The position numbers were made by a program, and so were the translations under genes. 64,000 nucleotides of DNA, from the NCBI GenBank assembly GCA_963691815.1, contig OY829645.1, positions 2,976,001 through 3,040,000 on the forward strand. The letters are read 5' to 3'. Origin of the DNA: Echiichthys vipera (lineage: Eukaryota > Chordata > Actinopteri > Perciformes > Trachinidae). Of the stretch, positions 62,130 to 64,000 are shown in pieces. The first letter of the stretch is position 1. The number at the start of each line of letters is the position of its first letter. Below the pieces are notes generated by a model that was not told the DNA's origin, ran no database searches, and saw only the letters and a program-made list of their open reading frames with translations.

Positions 62130-62430
62130 AGATACACGCCTTGACTGCTGTAACTCCCTCCTGGCTGGTCTGCCTGCCTGCGCCACCCCAGCAGCTCATT
62201 CAGAATGCAGCGGCTCAACTGGTCTTCATCCTTCCTAAGTTCTTGCACACTACACCACTCCTCTGCTCCCTTCACTGGCTTCCTGTAGCTGCTCGCATCA
62301 GCTTCAAGACACTAGCACTTGCGTACTGTGCTACTAACGGATCAGGCCCAGCTTACATCCAGGACATGATTAAACCCTACACCCCAGTCCACTCACTCCG
62401 GAAGTTGCACGCTGCCTGTTACTGCTCTAG
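62130..62430 (+). pseudogene. L2-type LINE fragment, C-terminal
   Basis: Reads QQLIQNAAAQLVFILPKFLH, then LLCSLHWLPVAARISFKTLA and GSGPAYIQDMIKPYTP. This is the conserved C-terminal block of L2 reverse transcriptases after the RLDYCNSLL motif, which is here frameshifted (CCNSLLAGLPACAT-like). It is 5' truncated. Confidence 0.8.
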
Positions 62431-62575
62431 CCTTTGTGTTTACTTTTAAACTTTCTAAACTTGTATTCTCTTTTTATTTGTTCTGTTTCTTAACCCTAAC
62501 TTCTGTGAAGTTCTGCCCTCTACAATGAGGTTACTTTCACTAGTTTTCGTGTTTCTTTTCGTGCTGTTTTTATGA

Positions 62576-63634
62576 ATGCCGCTTCCACAGGGACACTCTG
62601 TCTTTGTTAACTCCGGAGAACAGCTGATCGCACTCATGCCGGCTGGCATAGCGGCCAGCTCAGCTGATATTCCACCCGAACTCTGGAGAAAAACAGACCG
62701 GGGACGCAAAGGTGGGAAGCAATGTCGGGGCAACAGAGGAGGGTCGAGATGGGACGGGCTTATGGAGAGGAGAAAATTTAAGCCGGGTCTCCCCTCTGTT
62801 GTTATGGGCAATGTACGGTCTCTCTACAACAAGATAGATGAACTGAAGGCGCTCCGTCCATACCATCTGCCTAGAGATCCCGCATGTCATCACCGTTGTT
62901 CTGTACATCCCTCCGTCCTGCAAACCCGACATCTGCCTGCAGCATCATACACACCACCATCTCCAAACTCCAGACTCAACACCCCAGTGCCCTCATCATC
63001 AAGTCGGGAGACTTTAACCACTTCACCTTGGATAGAGTTCTGCCGACCTTCCAAAAGTACATGAGCTGTCCTATCAGGGAGGAGAGGACTCTGGACCTGA
63101 TGTGTGCTAACATTAAGAAGAAGACTAATTCCTTTAATCATCCCGCAAGGGGAAACTCATTTTTTTCACTCTGTTATATCATTCACGTTACACACACACA
63201 GGCCCGAAATACATACTCATGCATAAACAAGACCTATATACATGGAGAGATGTCAGAGCGAGGGGGCTGCCAAATGGATCGGCACCCAGAGCAGTTGGGG
63301 GGTTCGGTGCCTTGTTCAAAAGCACATCGGCAGTGCCCAGGAGATGAACTGGAACCTCGCCAGCCCACACTCCATTCATGGTCCACACAGGGACTCGAAC
63401 TGGCAGTCCTACAGTTCCCAGTCAAGTCACCTGTGGGCTGAGCTACTGCCTACTTACATCTCCTCTTCTCACCCTCCTCTGCGCAGGTCAGATCATAACC
63501 TGGTTCACCTCAAACCCTGCTATGTGCCTCTGGTTAAGAGGAAGCCTACGACCACAAAGACTGTGAGGAGGTGGTCTGAGGAGGCTTATGAGTCACTGCA
63601 GGGCTGCTTTGAAGTGACTGACTGCACTTTGTGA
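62576..63634 (+). pseudogene. Rex1-like LINE endonuclease, broken
   Basis: Residues VVMGNVRSLYNKIDELKAL (Asn motif) at 62800-62855 are followed by a deletion that joins directly to a VITVVLYIPPS segment in another frame near 62888-62920. SGDFNHFTLDRVLPTFQKY (Asp/Asn) lies at 63005-63060 and TLDLMCANIKKK at 63090-63120. After the SINE, RSDHNLVHLKPCYVPLVKRK (catalytic Asp-His) appears at 63485-63545. The Glu-containing segment (xLxETWL type) is lost in the deletion. Confidence 0.8.
63115..63464 (-). mobile_element. tRNA-derived SINE in the LINE endonuclease, minus
   Basis: Minus strand: GGCAGTAGCTCAGCCCACAG (A box), CCAGTTCGAGTCCCTG (B box), GCACTGCCGATGTGC, a TTTCGGGCCTGTGTG stretch and a GTTTCCCCTTGCGGG tail ending in CTTCTT repeats. 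The A and B boxes are nearly consensus for RNA polymerase III. Confidence 0.8.
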
Positions 63635-64000
63635 GCCGCACAGGGAGGACATCGATGGGCTCACTGAGTGCATCACAGACGACATTATTTTTTCCGTGGA
63701 CTGCAATGTCCCAGCTCAGACTGTAACCTGTTACGCTAATAATAAACCTTGGATCACCAAGGACATTAAGGCCATCCTGAATGAAAAGAAGAAAGTGTTC
63801 AGAGATGGGGTGAGGAGAGTGTAGGTGGTACTGAAACTTAAAATCAGGGAGGCTAAAGACAATTATAGGAGAAAGCTGGAGAAAAAACTCCAGCGAAACA
63901 ACATGAGGGACGTGTGGAGTGGCATGAGAACCATCACTGGATTCCAGAAGACTGGTAGCACAGGGTTGGAGGACCATGTGGACCAGGCCAATGAACTGAA

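Larger units (their letters stand above)
62570..64000 (+). mobile_element. Rex1/CR1-like LINE, copy 3 (plus), 5' half, runs off the window
   Basis: Order: ORF2 start, endonuclease (62800-63530) and linker (63530-64000). The linker end KLEKKLQRNNMRDVWSGMRT matches copy 1 at 15945. A SINE splits the endonuclease at 63115-63464. The polymerase lies beyond 64000 if present. Confidence 0.8.

Noticed and set aside
1..64000. CRISPR arrays, bacterial operons, rRNA or functional tRNA genes
   Set aside because: Tandem repeats here lack regular spacers, and the window has introns, SINEs and vertebrate-type retroelements. tRNA-like pieces are SINE heads with degenerate or partial cloverleaf content.

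Overview
The window looks like nuclear DNA of a ray-finned (teleost) fish. It is intron-and-repeat DNA, not a gene-dense or prokaryotic segment. The repeat families point to fish: L2 LINEs with a Pro-rich ORF1, Rex1/CR1-like LINEs, tRNA-derived SINEs, three Gypsy LTR retrotransposons, retrovirus-like LTR elements with vertebrate tRNA primer sites, PIF-Harbinger transposons and long (TG)n, (TA)n and (TATC)n microsatellites. Nearly every recognisable protein is a decayed mobile-element protein. No complete conventional host gene is visible. Family names come from motif recognition only; no database search was possible.

Layout. 0.4-3.7 kb: minus-strand LINE (ORF1, endonuclease, reverse transcriptase). 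4.3-4.8 kb: 31-32 bp minisatellite. 4.9 kb: a lone minus-strand signal-peptide exon. 5.2-9.3 kb: minus-strand Gypsy-1. 9.5-15.3 kb: plus-strand Gypsy-2, split by a 1.5 kb insertion. 15.4-17.2 kb: repeat R1 followed by a Rex1-like LINE. 18.5 kb: a MITE. 19.8-24.2 kb: exon-like pieces of a SAM-domain gene and a broken transposase-like gene, with a Harbinger element inserted into the latter. 25.6-38.4 kb: minus-strand endogenous retrovirus ERV-1 (tRNA-Trp primer site), full of LINE tails and with a second LTR element (ERV-2, tRNA-Ser primer site) inside it. 38.7-40.2 kb: spliced exons and an ORF of unknown or possibly DNA-polymerase-like nature. 41.0-42.5 kb: L2 LINE. 43.5-45.5 kb: second R1/Rex1-like copy and a SINE. 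46.5-54.1 kb: a 65 bp minisatellite split by minus-strand Gypsy-3, whose right LTR carries a solo LTR and a Harbinger element. 55.7-57.8 kb: CpG-rich promoter-like DNA and exons of a four-finger C2H2 protein. 58.3-58.8 kb: palindromic minisatellite. 59.6-61.0 kb: Harbinger fragment and an 825-nt minus-strand exon. 62.1-64.0 kb: L2 fragment and a third Rex1-like LINE, running off the end.

How the parts relate. The region is a layered insertion record. Several layers can be ordered from target-site duplications or uninterrupted partner copies: minisatellite, then Gypsy-3, then a solo LTR and Harbinger in its LTR; transposase-like gene, then Harbinger; ERV-1, then ERV-2 and LINE tails. All three Gypsy elements and ERV-1 have lost essential catalytic segments. 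The parts most likely to belong to host genes are the exons at 4.9, 19.8/24.1, 38.7, 55.9-57.8 and 60.2-61.0 kb.
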